A DNA stretch of 64,000 bases, taken from Dryomyza anilis. Taxonomy: Eukaryota > Arthropoda > Insecta > Diptera > Dryomyzidae. The notes beneath the pieces are model-generated. The model was not told the DNA's origin. It saw nothing but the letters and a program-made list of their open reading frames with translations, and ran no database searches. Shown here piece after piece: positions 25,216 to 37,765 of this stretch (the stretch's first letter is position 1; the number at the start of each line of letters is the position of its first letter). The position numbers and the translations under genes were made by a program. The stretch covers positions 106,784,464-106,848,463 of the forward strand of contig OX638131.1 in the NCBI GenBank assembly GCA_951804985.1. The letters are read 5' to 3'.

Positions 25216-26759
25216 TACAAGTAAACATTTCAAATATTTAACAGTCTTTCGCAATACCCTGTATGCGCTGCACAACCACATTTTCACAAAATGTATGCCA
25301 CCGGAAGTTGTAATGAACTTCAAAACTCAACTGTGTGTGTAACAGCAAAATTAATGTTGGACCAAAAAAGAAACCAAAAAAAAAAAAAACAAAAATGAGC
25401 AAATTTTGTCAGTGATAATGAAAAAATCACAGATACCAAAAATAGAGGTACATTTAAACGAACAAAAACACATACACAGAATTTATTCATGCAACAACAT
25501 AATCACTTGAATTGCACTTGTTTGTATTTTGTAGCATTTGTGGATAAAGCTGTTGTTGTTTTTGCGATTTTGCTGCATGTTAAATTTTATCTCTGTGATA
25601 AGCGTGCAATGCGATGATGTTGCTGCTGCTACTGCTACAAATTGCAACAACGTGTGCTGCAACCACAGTTACTGCAATGGCAACGGCTTGATTGAGAATT
25701 TCATTAAAGATCGATATTGCATTCATTAAGGATGCCAACGTCGAAAGACAGACAGACGGACAAACTCAACATCGACTCCACACCAAACTAAGCCTAGATG
25801 ATTTTACCATAGTTACTGCCACAGAGATAAAATCATCAGGTTACTACTCTACACTCGTACACCCGATGTGTAGAACAATGATTGCATCCAATGGTTAAAA
25901 TTGCATCTGCAGTGCAAAATTCAATACGAAAAATACACAGATATCGTAGATAGAAAGTGTTACAGATGTCGGACAAAAACGACAGCAACAAATCGAATGA
26001 TGTGGTGCAGTCGTGCAGTACGTAACCATTTGGTTATACTATGTGATTTTGTGCGATACTCTGTATTTTAGTGGTTTGTGTTTTTTTTTCTTATTTTTAG
26101 TTTATTCCAAAAATAAAATATAAAACCTCTCTTTGAAACTATTTGACTTTTATATAGCCTACAGGTTTCTAGAAATTTTTGTATGTGACTTTTGCTTGAC
26201 TCGTTTGATTTTGATTTATTATTATTTTGAGGTTTTTTTGGTATTTTATGTCTCATTTCTAGTAGAAATTTAAATGAAAAATTAAGAAAAATCATCATTA
26301 AGAAATCATAAGTTTCTTATTTTGTTATCATACCCAAAATATACCGGGAAACTGTGTTTAAAATTCCACATAATTTTATAATTTGCCATAAGCATCCCAA
26401 AATCATCCTATTACTTGTTGCCCCAAATATTCCAGAAAAATGCGTTAAATTTTGTCGCGGGATCTCATCCTTAAATATTACTCTGAAAATGTACATCTTT
26501 AATTATTTTTTTTTCTTTTCTTTTTCTTATTTTCTTCGATATCCTTAATACAAATCTTTAACGTTCAATTCATTCAAACCATTTAAATACAACATGTCCG
26601 TTCCTCATCTGCACAACATCATTTGATTGTTTGATGTTGTAACTGCAGTTGTTCGTTAGTGTATCTTAAAGATTGATGTTCCTTTGTTTTTGGCTTGAGA
26701 TTTATTGTCGATTATATCGTTTATCATGTGGTTCCATCTGGAGGGTTAGCTTGATTTTT
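25216..26759. other. mixed DNA without recognised genes
   Basis: A GC-richer stretch at about 25,540-25,700 has GCTGCTGCTACTGC trinucleotides, and a GACAGACAGACGG motif is at about 25,748. The rest is AT-rich. Short frames show no domain. Confidence 0.5.
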
Positions 26760-27960
26760 TTTTCACTAAAATTTCAAATTTTCACTAAAACTTCCATTTT
26801 AAATAAAAATTATATTTTTCACTAAAAATTAAATTTTTCACTAAAAATGCAATTTTTCGTTAAAAATTAAATTGTTCACTAAAAATTCAAATTTTCACTA
26901 AAAATTAAAATAAAAATTAAATTTTTCACTAAAATTCAGTTTTTAAATTAAATTCAATTTTTTACAAAAAAATTAAATTTTTCACTAAAAATTTAAATTT
27001 TCACTGAAAATTCAATTTTTCACTAAAAATTCAAATTTTGACTAATAATTCAATTTTTAACTAAAAAAATCAATTTTTAACTAAAAATTCAATTTTTTAA
27101 CTAAAAATTCAATTTTTTAACTAAAAATTCAATTTTTTAACTAAAAATTCAATTTTTAACTAAATATTAATTTGTTCACTAAAAATTCAATTCTTAACTA
27201 AAAATTCTATTTTTCACTAATAATTCAATTTTTCACTAATAATTAAATTTTTAACTAAAAATTCAATTTTTAACTAAAAATTCAATTTTTAACTAAAAAT
27301 TCAATTTTTAACTAAAAATTCAATTTTTAACTAAAAATTCAATTTTTAACTAAAAATTCAATTTTTAACTAAAAATTCAATTTTTAACTGAAAAATCAAT
27401 TTTTAACTAAAAATTCAATTTTTAACTAAAAATTCAATTCTTAACTAAAAATTTAATTTTTAACCAAAAATTAAATGTTTAAGTAAATATTAATTTTTTC
27501 ACTAAAAATTCAATTCTTAACTAAAAATTCTATTTTTCACTAAAAATTCAATTTTTCACTAATAATTCAATTTTTCACTAATAATTCAATTTTTAACTAA
27601 AAATTCAATTTTTAACTAAAAATTCAATTTTTAACTAAAAATTCAATTCTTAACTAAAAATTTAATTTACACTAAATATTCAAATTTTCTCTAATAATTC
27701 AATTTTTAACTAAAAATTCAATTCTTAACTAAAAATTCAATTCTTAACTAAAAATTCAATTTTTCACTACAAATTCAATTTTTCACTAAAAATTAAATTT
27801 TTCAATAAAAATTAAATTTTTCACTAAAAATTCAATTTTTAACTAAAAATTCAATTTTTAACTAAAAATTTAATTTTTAACTAAAAAATCAATATATCTT
27901 TAAAATTTCACTAAAAATTCAATTTTGTCACTAAAAATTCAATATGTTCGTAAAATTCCT
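26760..27960 (+). repeat. 19-bp satellite array C, plus orientation
   Basis: The same 19-base unit as array A. Its interior is dominated by the variant TTAACTAAAAATTCAATTT (AACT for CACT), with runs of identical units at about 27,260-27,400, indicating a homogenised subfamily. Ends keep the CACTAAA form. Confidence 0.94.
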
Positions 27961-27999
27961 ATTTTTCCTATTCTAAAACCTATTTGCCAATGATATGTT

Positions 28000-29240
28000 A
28001 AACCTTTTCATCTGTGAAACCACACTTTTAATCACTCAAGTTCCCCCCTCCCCCGCAATAATGCAAATTCGCCAAATACGATTTTCGAATTTAGCTAAAT
28101 TTATCGTTCGACGATCCGAGCAATTGCTCTAATGGGACTTGGAAACCAACAATAACCGCAGCACGGATCACAGAGGTAGATAGATGAACACCAAACTCAA
28201 GTTGTAGCTGGCAAATAGAAACAGCAGCTGTTGCTGCGGCACATTGTGGTTGTTGCCTGCCAGCAATTGCTCAACTACAGCAGCAGCAATAACAGCAACA
28301 ACATTGCTTTAGCTTGACCAACTTTTGTCGTTACCCACCATAGTAGCGCTGATTAGTGAGGTAGCTGCTTTTATTTCTATTTTGTAAGTTGTTGCCCCCC
28401 TTTGTAAGGATGTTGCTGTGTGCCCTTTTGTTGCCAACAAAAAGTTTAAATAAAACATGCTACACAACTTGAACTCAGCTGCAGTTGCATCTGCAATGCT
28501 GTTGCCTCCATTTTTGTGTTATTCTATTTTTTATATTTGAGTTCTATAGTTGCTGCTGCTGCTACTATTTTACCATTTGCTGCAATTGTTGCTGTTGCTA
28601 CCAACACATGTTGCTAATTTTAATGCAATACTCTGTTGGCTACTGAAATTAGTTCTTAATTTTTCTTTAATCACATTTTCTAATGCATAATTAAGCAGCT
28701 TTTGGTGATGGTGGTGGTGCTCCAAAGTAGACTGCGAGTTGCTTCTGTTTTGCCTGTGAGTTTTCATTGAGTTTGAAAGCAACAAATTGTTGCTGCTCAA
28801 TGTGTCCAGTTGTTGCTTTTAGCATTATTTACATTTAGCCTTATAGATTCCTTCAGGCAGTGGAGAGTTTTCAAATTTTCGTTCGTTTTTTTGTTTTCTT
28901 TTTTTAACTAAATTCAACAAAACTGCAAATTGAAAATGTTGCTGCCAATGGAATAATTGCTCAAGTAAATTGTGTACAAGACGTAGCAGCAGCCAAAACA
29001 TTTGCCGGACACTTTGTCTTCTACTCGAGCAGCCAGCCACCTCAAACCTTCTGGCAGCGTCAACCCTATATTTGATTTTAATTTTTGGCTGCTCATAGAA
29101 AATGTTCGCAAATGTAATTGCGCTGCGCATTAAATTTTCATTCATTGCACTTGGGCAACAGTAGCTAAAGCAGCAGCAGCAACAACAACATTAGTAGTAG
29201 CAACAACAGCAGCAGCACAGTAGCAACTAATTGCAAATGC
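28000..29240. other. opa (GCA/CAA) rich island
   Basis: A 1.2-kb GC-richer island with repeated TTGCTGCTGC and CAGCAGCAACAACAAC tracts. Minus-strand frames at about 28,570-28,840 (with a short His run) and 28,825-29,145 are open, but the first has no ATG before its twelfth codon and neither shows a domain. Such islands occur both in coding exons and in fly intronic and upstream DNA, so an exon cannot be excluded. Confidence 0.45.
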
Positions 29241-29499
29241 AAGTAAAGTTTTGAATGCATTTTTAATTTGCATCACCAAGAATTTGCGATTAGCAGCATC
29301 TAAAAGTACGCTACGTTAAAAGAGCGCACACACACACAGCCAAATGCCGAAAAGTATGCAATGCTGTTAGTACAAATACTGCTTGACCTAAAAGCGCGCA
29401 AGATTTATGCGTTTTACTTTTTAATCTTTTATTTTTCATTTATTTTCTTAATATTATTGTTGGTCTTGAGTGTTTGCTCGGCATTTGAGTGTAAATTTT
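29241..29499. other. AT-rich DNA, short (AC)n
   Basis: Contains a CACACACACA run near 29,328. Nothing else was recognised. Confidence 0.45.
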
Positions 29500-31380
29500 A
29501 ATTTTTCTCATATGCCTAAATGTATGCGCTATGCTAAAAATTTAATTACTTCACTTGTGCGCCAAAAAAGCAGGCAAGGTTGTTTGACAAATTGTGCAGA
29601 AAACTAAAATATTGCATTATATTTAAAATTTGTATGTTTTAAGTTTTAACGTGCATTTGCTGTATGCATATTTAATACTTTTAATTATGCCCCAGAGTAT
29701 GCAATGTGTTGGGAAAATCTTTGAAATATGACATCAAAATTTGAAGCCTTTAATTTATTTTTTAAACCCTAAAAATATGCAACATTGGAATATAAAATTA
29801 ACATTTTTAAATTTAAATTTATTTAAAATTGTATTTTTGGTAGATGCAAGTTTGTCTTAGTTAATATATTTTGCATTTTTCAATTTCGTAAAGTATGCTA
29901 CATATTTATTTTAAAATAATTTAATCTATTACACATATTCAAATTTCCAAAAACATATTCCAAATGTTGAAATTCAATGTCTCAAAAGTATGCAATATAT
30001 TTATCAACACATTTTATTTCGAAACCTGTTTTTTTGCAATTTGAAATAATTTAAAATTGAAATAATCTTCAGTGAATATAAATTACGCATACTTCTTAAA
30101 ATATATATTGAATACTGACGACATTTTAAATGCCAAACATTAACGAATAACTTAATGTATGCACTCTAAACGATATTTTATAATAATAATACTTTGCCTA
30201 ATTATGCATTTTATTTTTGAAAAAAAAAAAACATATTCCAAGATTATGATACTTTCAACGTATAACTCAAAGTATGCTACAAAAATAAATGAGTAACTAA
30301 AAGTATGCAACAAAATTAAATTTGAATTTTTTTTTTCTTTGATTTTTTCATATATTCAGTTAATTTTTTAAACTATTTTCTAGGTTAATTTAAAATATCA
30401 AATTTATAAAAACCATTAAATTACTATACAACTATTTAAAAATATATCTAAAAATTATGCAACCTTTGCAACAATGCCTAAATGTATGCAATAAATCTTA
30501 TAACACATATGCTAGTCTGCTTCCTTGCAATTTGAAATAAATTAAAATTTAAATAATCTTGAAAAAATGCAAATTTCATAACATTAATTTAAATACCTAA
30601 AAAAACTACAAAACTATGCAACTTTTAACGATTAACTAGAAGTATGCAACAAAAAATAATATTTTTGGGATTTTAATTTATGGAGGCTTTTTAATACATT
30701 AATTTAAAATTTTATTTAGTATAATGTATTGTTCCTTTTTTTAATACTAATATATAAAACAAAATAATCTGTACTATCTGAAGGATTATGTTAACTAAAA
30801 ATATGCAACATAATAGTAATGAATATGAAATAATTTATTTGATTATTTTAAAATGTTCCATTTACCTAAAAGTATACAAAATAATAAATAATTTTAAAAT
30901 ATTTCATAGTAATGAACATGAAGTAATTAATTTGATTATTTTAAAAATATAAATTTGCCTAATAATATGCAACATAATAAAAAAAAAATTAAAATATTTT
31001 TTAGTAATGCTTATGAAATAATTTATTCGATTACTTTTAGAATATTTACTGAGTTCAAATATTTAAATATTGTCTAAATTATTTGAAAATAATTTAAAAT
31101 TATAAATAAATATTTTATACATAGCCTAAAATTATAAAAGTATTTTTAGAAAATTATATATTTGCTAGTTTTTTTATTATAATATTTTATTTATATTTTA
31201 AAAATACACAGTTGAATCATTTTCTTTTGTTCCACCTTGTATCACATCAAATGCTTCAAAATTATCACAAGTTTTAATGTGTTTGTGCTACATATACCTT
31301 AAAGTATACAACACCTTAAAGTATACAACATTTTAAAGTATGCAAAACCTTAAAGATGCAACATAAAATTAAATTATTTC
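29500..31380 (+). repeat. diffuse repeat of CTAAAAGTATGCAACA motif
   Basis: The motif CTAAAAGTATGCAACA and close variants (GTATGCAAT, ATATGCAAC, GTATACAAC) recur more than fifteen times, separated by 40-150 bp of unconserved AT-rich sequence. The last copies near 31,300-31,360 are packed tandemly at about 15-20 bp. This looks like an old, decayed long-period satellite or clustered protein sites. Confidence 0.65.
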
Positions 31381-31598
31381 TATAAGCCTACTTTCTAAGC
31401 TTATTAAAGTACAATATTAACTTCGACTTCCATCCATTCAAACAGCATAAACTTTTTAAAATAAAGCCTATAAATTTCTATACTTCAACATGCGCCCTTC
31501 TTAGTTATTATGACCTTGTTCCGGCCTATTTACACCGACACCTGCATTGGTCCTTTTGGTTCTGACTAATATTGTCTGCATTATTCTGCCTCGTTCTC

Positions 31599-31844
31599 TT
31601 AAATCTCATGAGCATACTCAATATTCTGGGTTGCTGTGCCTGGACTTTTGATGATGATGCCCTTGGTTATTGTTGGGCCTGTGATGTTAGTATTGGTGTT
31701 GCTATTGCTGGTGGTGGTGATGGTAACTGTCATCTCTAGTTGACATATTGAATTAAGATCTTTTATTAAGAATGAAGCTCGATGTGAACGCACAACACTC
31801 ATTGGCATCTGTCCGTTGTTGTGAAGTTGGGGGGTGGTCAACAT
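31599..31844 (-). CDS. weak candidate first coding exon, unknown protein
   Basis: An 81-codon minus frame starts MLTTPQLHNN. Its ATG has the good fly context CAAAATG. The first 40 residues have non-repetitive, protein-like composition and include RASFLIKDLNSI, which loosely resembles the hydrophobic eh1/NK-type motif of some homeodomain repressors. The rest is Thr/Ser/Asn-rich from trinucleotide repeats. A possible donor, GTATGC, lies just before the stop. No homeobox or partner exon was found in the window. It may be chance; I do not assign a function. Confidence 0.2.
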   Translation of the reverse strand: MLTTPQLHNNGQMPMSVVRSHRASFLIKDLNSICQLEMTVTITTTSNSNTNTNITGPTITKGIIIKSPGTATQNIEYAHEI

Positions 31845-31859
31845 TTTGAAAAGGTTGGA

Positions 31860-32140
31860 TTTTTAAAACCTACCCGATATTTTCATTTTACTTAGCTTCT
31901 GCTAAAACAGTAGAAAAGTACGAAGTACAAAAAAGATTGAGGTCATTGGGGATTTTCAATTGAAATATTGATGTTTTTTAAATGTACCCCACACAGCACA
32001 CACTTTGCTCACACTGTTATGCCTAGAATTTAATTTTGTGGTTGACTTGAGAAAAATATATATATATACTATAAGGTTCCTATATACTATATGGTTGCAT
32101 TTCCGAGGAAAGGTATTGCAAAGTAGATAGAAAATGCTGT
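31860..32140. other. unique DNA without recognised genes
   Basis: No supported feature. TATATATATA at about 32,058 is the only simple repeat. Confidence 0.45.
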
Positions 32141-34650
32141 GATAGTTAAGAATGTTTATGATGTTTAAGCTGAGCTGGGTAGTGATAATGATAAAAGGTA
32201 GAACAGTGTTGATAATGTTGAGAATGCTGTTGTCGTCGTCGTTTATCTTAAAGTAATGATGCTTTTAAAGGCGATGTTAGTGTTAGGGCTGATGCGATTT
32301 ACGTTGATGCTTATGGGTGATGGATTGACTATTGATGTTGGTGATAGTGATATAAGTTTGCTATACGTGTGATGAAAGTAGTGGCAATAATAATGTGTCT
32401 AAAGATTATTAAAATACCAAGGCAGATTATTGTATGTAGTGGTGATATTTTTAGTAAATGTGAAAAGTATTAATTTTAGTTGTGATAATTAAAATTTACA
32501 TTGTGATAACTTTGAGAAGAATGTTGTAAATGCAGAGTATAATAATATAAGTATGTATTGATTATATTTTAATTGTCATAAAAGTGAAAAGCTTTTTTGA
32601 CTTCATATTGTTTGTGATAATAATGAAGTAAATATTGATGATGAAAATTCATAGTAAGTACCAACATCAATTGAAAAAAGTTCACTGCAAATAGCATCAT
32701 CACATTTAGTATTAATAAAATAATTATTAAATCTATATTAATATGTTCAGTGCATAAATTGTATACTAATGATTATTTCATTTATTCTGGCTCAGCATTA
32801 CTTGTGATGTTTAAACTTATAATAGTGATAAATATTTGCAAGGCAATGAGGTTGATAATTTCGCCGATAATATAAACATTGGCTATTATAATGGTGTCAT
32901 TATTAATTCAAATATATTGGAGATATTGATGATAAAAATCCAATCGTCACTTGCTCAAATATTCTCAACATCTCCTCAATTATATATATCATCATCTACA
33001 GTATAATGTTAATATTTGTAATTATGTATCACACAATGCAGATGTTTACAGGAATGATTGTTTCATTACTTTTGATATTGATGATAAAAATCCAATCGTC
33101 ACTTGCTCAAATATTCTCAACATCTCCTCAATTATTTATATCATCATCTGCAGTATAATGTTAATATTTGTAATTATGTATCACACCAATGCAGATGATT
33201 ACAGGAATGATTGTTTCATTACTTTTGATAAATACAATGATGAATGTTGCGATAATTGTACAATACATAAATATTAGAAATGTAAAAACATAACAAAGAG
33301 TGTGATAAATTATAAAAGTGTGACAATTAATTAAGTGTGATAAATAAAATAAATAATAAATATATGATAGTAAAAGAAATGTGATAATAAAAGTATGAGA
33401 AAAATAAGTCGGATAAAAATATATGTGTGATAAATAGATGAAGTATGATAAATACTAATCAAAGTGTGATAAAAGAAATGTGATACATTATAGATGTATA
33501 ACAAATAAAAGAAATGAGATAAATAATAGATGTATGATAAATAAAAGAAACGTGATAAATAATAAAAATGTGAGAAAATAAATGTGATAAAAATAGATGT
33601 GTGATAAATAATTGAAGTGTGATAAATACTAATCAAAGTGTGATAAAAAATTTGATAAGTAATAGATAAGTAAAAGAAGATAAATAAATTAGTAATAAAA
33701 TAAATTATAAAATTGTGATAATCATACTTTAATACATCGATTTTTACAAAGAGCATATTCAGCTGTGTGAGGTTTTTTTTAAACATATTGTTTAAAGTAA
33801 AACCGATGTGTTGATGAAGTATGATACAAAATAGTGTCATGAAAAATAAATTGATATAATAATAATTGTAATAAAGAAGAGATGTGTGATAAATATGTTT
33901 GACAATTTATATAAGTGTAATAAACCATAAATGTGTGATAAATAATTTAAGTGGTATAAATAATAAGATGTGTGATAAATAATAGAAGTGTGATAAATAA
34001 TAAAAGTTTGATAAATAATAGAAGTGTGACAAATAATAGAAGTGTGACAAATAATAGATGTGTGATAAATAAAGGAAATGTGATAAATACAATAAATGAG
34101 ATAAATAAAATAAATGTGATTAATTAAGTAGGTATGATAATTACAAAAAAATGATAACTTTCAGAAGTATGATAAATAATAGAAGTGTGATAAATTAGTG
34201 CGATCAATTATGGAAAATGGAAATGTGATAACTGATAGATGTGTTATACATAATAAATATGTCAAATAATGATACTTAAACGAGATGTTTTTTTATAAAG
34301 TGAATATTTGGCTGTATGATCTGTGATGATAATATGTATATAGTATTTTGATATTGATAATGAAGATTTGTACATAAATTTGTGATACTTTTAAAGTCGA
34401 TAAATTGTAATGATAATATTCAAAATAATGATTTGAGTTGATAATGAATAGAGAAAATATTTCAATAAAATTTTTTCCCTGAGATAACGAGTTCGAAAAT
34501 ACAGTTAAAGTGGATAAATTGCATTGATGATGTTCAAAATAACAATTTGATGTAATGATATATGTGGCAATAAAGGAGATATTTTAATAGTATTTATCCA
34601 AAGATAACGAGCTGTTTAGGTGAATATTTTATATTACTTTAATTAGTTGT
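32141..34650. repeat. GATGTTGATAATG / TGTGATAAATAATAG repeat region
   Basis: A degenerate GTTGATAATG-type repeat (about 32,140-32,900) passes into an array of roughly 18-base units, AAGTGTGATAAATAATAG (about 33,290-34,270), then decays. Minus-strand frames here (169 and 61 codons, Tyr/Ser/His/Phe rich) are repeat translations, not genes. Confidence 0.85.
32922..33225 (+). repeat. 152-bp tandem duplication
   Basis: GATATTGATGATAAAAATCC at 32,922 recurs at 33,074. The 152-bp copies are nearly identical, differing at a few positions (TATATATATC versus TATTTATATC; CTACAG versus CTGCAG). A 108-codon frame runs through both copies as a repeat peptide. Confidence 0.92.
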
Positions 34651-34690
34651 GATAATTAAACAATTATCAATTGTGCTTAATGTAATGGTA

Positions 34691-34752
34691 CAAGTTTTCC
34701 AATTCATCAGTTGTGATATGTTTATCACAACTGATGTATTGGAATTACTTGG
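34691..34752. repeat. long hairpin, ~28-bp stem, 4-nt loop
   Basis: The left arm CCAATTCATCAGTTGTGATA (34,699-34,718) pairs with 34,723-34,742 at 19 of 20 positions around a TGTT loop. The stem extends outward through CAAGT/ACTTG with a small indel. The inner arm uses the TTGTGATA motif of the neighbouring array. The loop is short for a canonical pre-miRNA. Confidence 0.85.
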
Positions 34753-36290
34753 TAACTTTAAAGTTTATGATAAATTTAAAATAACTGCAGATGTTTACTA
34801 ATGATGTTTATAATGTTGACCTTATTGCTTGTGGTTATTCTTAACAATGGGATTATTTACACACTGACTGACAATAGTTAAGTGTTTTATAATACTAAGA
34901 ATTGTATGTCAATCCATTGAATTCAATTGAATGGTTTTCGCATGACATACAACAGGAACTGTCGTCTGCAAAATATCACTGCTGTCAACACAGCTAAGAA
35001 ATGAATGAAATAAAATCGTTTTATACACAGATTTAAATGCACAGACATGAAGTGGGTGGTGGTGTTTTTTATTGTAAAAATAAACAGACGGTATTAAAGC
35101 AAAATTTATTGATGATATTAAAGAAGAATACATTTTGAAGCTTTAACAAAAAAAATGTGAAAATCTAATGTACAAATATTAAGTAATAATAGAAAAAAAT
35201 CACATTTATAAAATCGTTAAAATTAGAAATAATGAAAAAGTTGTGTGTGGAATTAATTTAAAAAATAGTTAATAAAAAGTGATTTAAAATTCAGTTTAAA
35301 AAACCAATTTTAAAAATCAATTAAAGAATTTAAGTAAAAAATGTGCATTAAAATATTCCATTAAAAATCAACTAAAAATCAATTAAAAAAGTTACAAAAC
35401 AAAAAAAGTTAATAAACAAAAACTCAAATTAATAAAAACATTTGTTCACATTAAAAACAAATTGTTTTCGCAAAATTGTTTATGCTTTTATTTTAAATAT
35501 TTATTTTTCTTCAATCACTGCAGGCTGTTTTTAAACATAAATTTAATTAAAAAGTTTTTCAATTTTATTTGCTGCGCTGTTTTTCGTTTTGTTTATGACC
35601 AACAACTGTTTGCTTTAGACATAAAATGCCTTTAACTATATTAAAGCCACAAATTCAGGTGAAAAAATAGCAAACAATTAAAATTTTTAATTATTAGCCA
35701 CGTAATGAAGTTTATGACGCTGTTGCTCAACATGTGGCCGCACATGTTGCAACAGCAACCGACAATAATATGTTTACCTCAAACTCATGAATGAATGAAT
35801 GAATGAATGAATGAATGACTGACTGAATGACATGTGACGTTCGGGTGCGGCAAGGCACTATGCTCCTAATGTTATAAAACATGTTGCTGTTTGAAAAAAA
35901 CACAAAATGAAATAAATAAATACATTTTAAGCAGAAAAATCTATATAAATTATGAGCAATAAATATGAAATTGGTTACAATGGCGCTTTGTAAAAAAAGG
36001 AGCAGCCAGAAAATTTAAATAATTTTAAAAATCAGACAGTCAATTAATCTTTGTTGTATATTTATAAATTTGTAATATTTATAAATTTGCGAGTTGTACA
36101 TAGAATAAATTATTAGATAAATATTTTATAGTTGAAAATATGATTGCCACAAATAAAACTATGCTTGCAGTGAACATTATATGTTTATTACAACTAAAAA
36201 TGATTGTCGCAATAAATCACTATATTTTAAATATATTTACCATTAATACAAATATTTCTAAATTATATTTTGAGTAATTAAATAATAATT
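34753..36290. other. AT-rich DNA with (GAAT)n and a hairpin
   Basis: A GAAT microsatellite of about 8 units is at 35,788-35,820, followed by GACTGACT. A short frame at 34,909-35,133 has no domain. The rest is AT-rich. Confidence 0.5.
35719..35756. repeat. 16-bp-stem hairpin with GCCG loop
   Basis: GCTGTTGC-TC-AACATGTG pairs with CACATGTTGCAACAGC around the loop GCCG. All 16 pairs are Watson-Crick and only the TC bulge interrupts. It is GC-richer than its surroundings. Confidence 0.88.
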
Positions 36291-36299
36291 TTTAAAATT

Positions 36300-37765
36300 G
36301 TTAATGTTTGTGGAAAATATTTAATATGTTTGTGAAGTGGTCGTGGAAAATAGTAAATGATTGTGGAAAAAAGTAAATGATTCTGAAAAAATAAATTAGT
36401 TGGAAGAGAAAATTAATGAAATAAAACTGGGGGAAATAGTTGATTATTTGTAGAAAATAATTAAAGATTTAGGAAAATAGTAAATGATTGCGGAAAACAG
36501 TTAATAGTTGTGGGAAATAGTTAATTAATGACAAATATAGTTAATGATTGTGGCAAAATTGTTGATAAATTGTAGAAAATAATTTAAAGATTTGGAAAGA
36601 AATTAAATGATTGTGGAAAATAGTTATTTATTGTAGAAAATGGTTATTAATTGTAGAAAAAAATGATTGATCGTATGGATTAATTATTAATTTTAGAAAA
36701 TTGGTATTTTATTTTAGAAAATACAAAAGCTTGCCGAAATTAGTTATAGATTGTTGAAAATAGTTAATGATTGTGACAAATATTTAATAATTGTTGGTAA
36801 TTGTTAATAATTGTAGTACATAAAGAATGATTGTGAAAAATAGATAAATATTGTGGTAATTATATGTAAAATAATTATTGTTTGTGAAAAATAGATAATG
36901 ATTGTGAAAAAAAATGAATGATTGTAAAAAATAATTAATGCCTGTAAAAAATAATTAATGACTGTCGAAAATAATTAATAATTGTGAAAAATTATGAATT
37001 ATTGTGGAAATTTGTTTTTTATTGTAGAAAAAAAAAATAATTCTACTGAAAAATAGTTAAACAAAGTGGAAAAAGATAATGATTCTGTGAAATATTTAAT
37101 GATTGTGGGAAATATTTAACGATTATGGGAGATATTTAATAATTGTGACAAATATTTAATGATTGTGGTAAAATACTTTATAATTTGTAGAAACTAGTTA
37201 AAATATTTTGGAAGATAGAAAATTATGGTTGAAAATAGTTATTAATTGTAGAAACAAATATATTTATAGTTGAAAATAATTTATGATTGTGGCAAATATT
37301 TTATAATTTTTGCAAATAGTTATTAATTGTAGAAAATATTTAATATTTTGAAAAATTATATTAAAAAATGATTATTGATTGTAAAAAAAAGATAATGATT
37401 CTAAGAGAATAAATAATGACTGCAGAAATATTTAATAATTGTGGAAAATAATTAAAGATTGTGGAAACTATTATTGTGGATATTTGTTTTTTATTGTTGA
37501 AAATAGTTAATGCTTCTGGAAAATTGTTATGAAATATGGAAAATAGTTAATGAATGTCGAAACTATTTAATGATTGTGTCAACTATTTATTGATTGTATC
37601 AACTATTTATTGATTATGTCAACTATTTATTGGTTGTGATAACTATTTAATGACTGTGGGGAATAATTAAGCATTTTAGAATATAATTAATTATTGTGAA
37701 AAATAATGAATGATTGTAGAAAATAATAAAAATAGCGAAAAATAATTAATGACTGTCTAAAATAT
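36300..37765 (+). repeat. GATTGTGGAAAATAGTTAAT minisatellite
   Basis: About 70 degenerate copies of a 20-21-base unit, GATTGTGGAAAATAGTTAAT. Variants GTGACAAATA and TGTAGAAAAT are interspersed. Stop codons are frequent in all frames, so there are no long frames. Confidence 0.88.

Noticed and set aside
33331..33840. 169-codon minus-strand open frame
   Set aside because: It follows the TGTGATAAATAATAG array and consists of Tyr-His-Thr-Ser-Ile repeats. No ordinary protein features.
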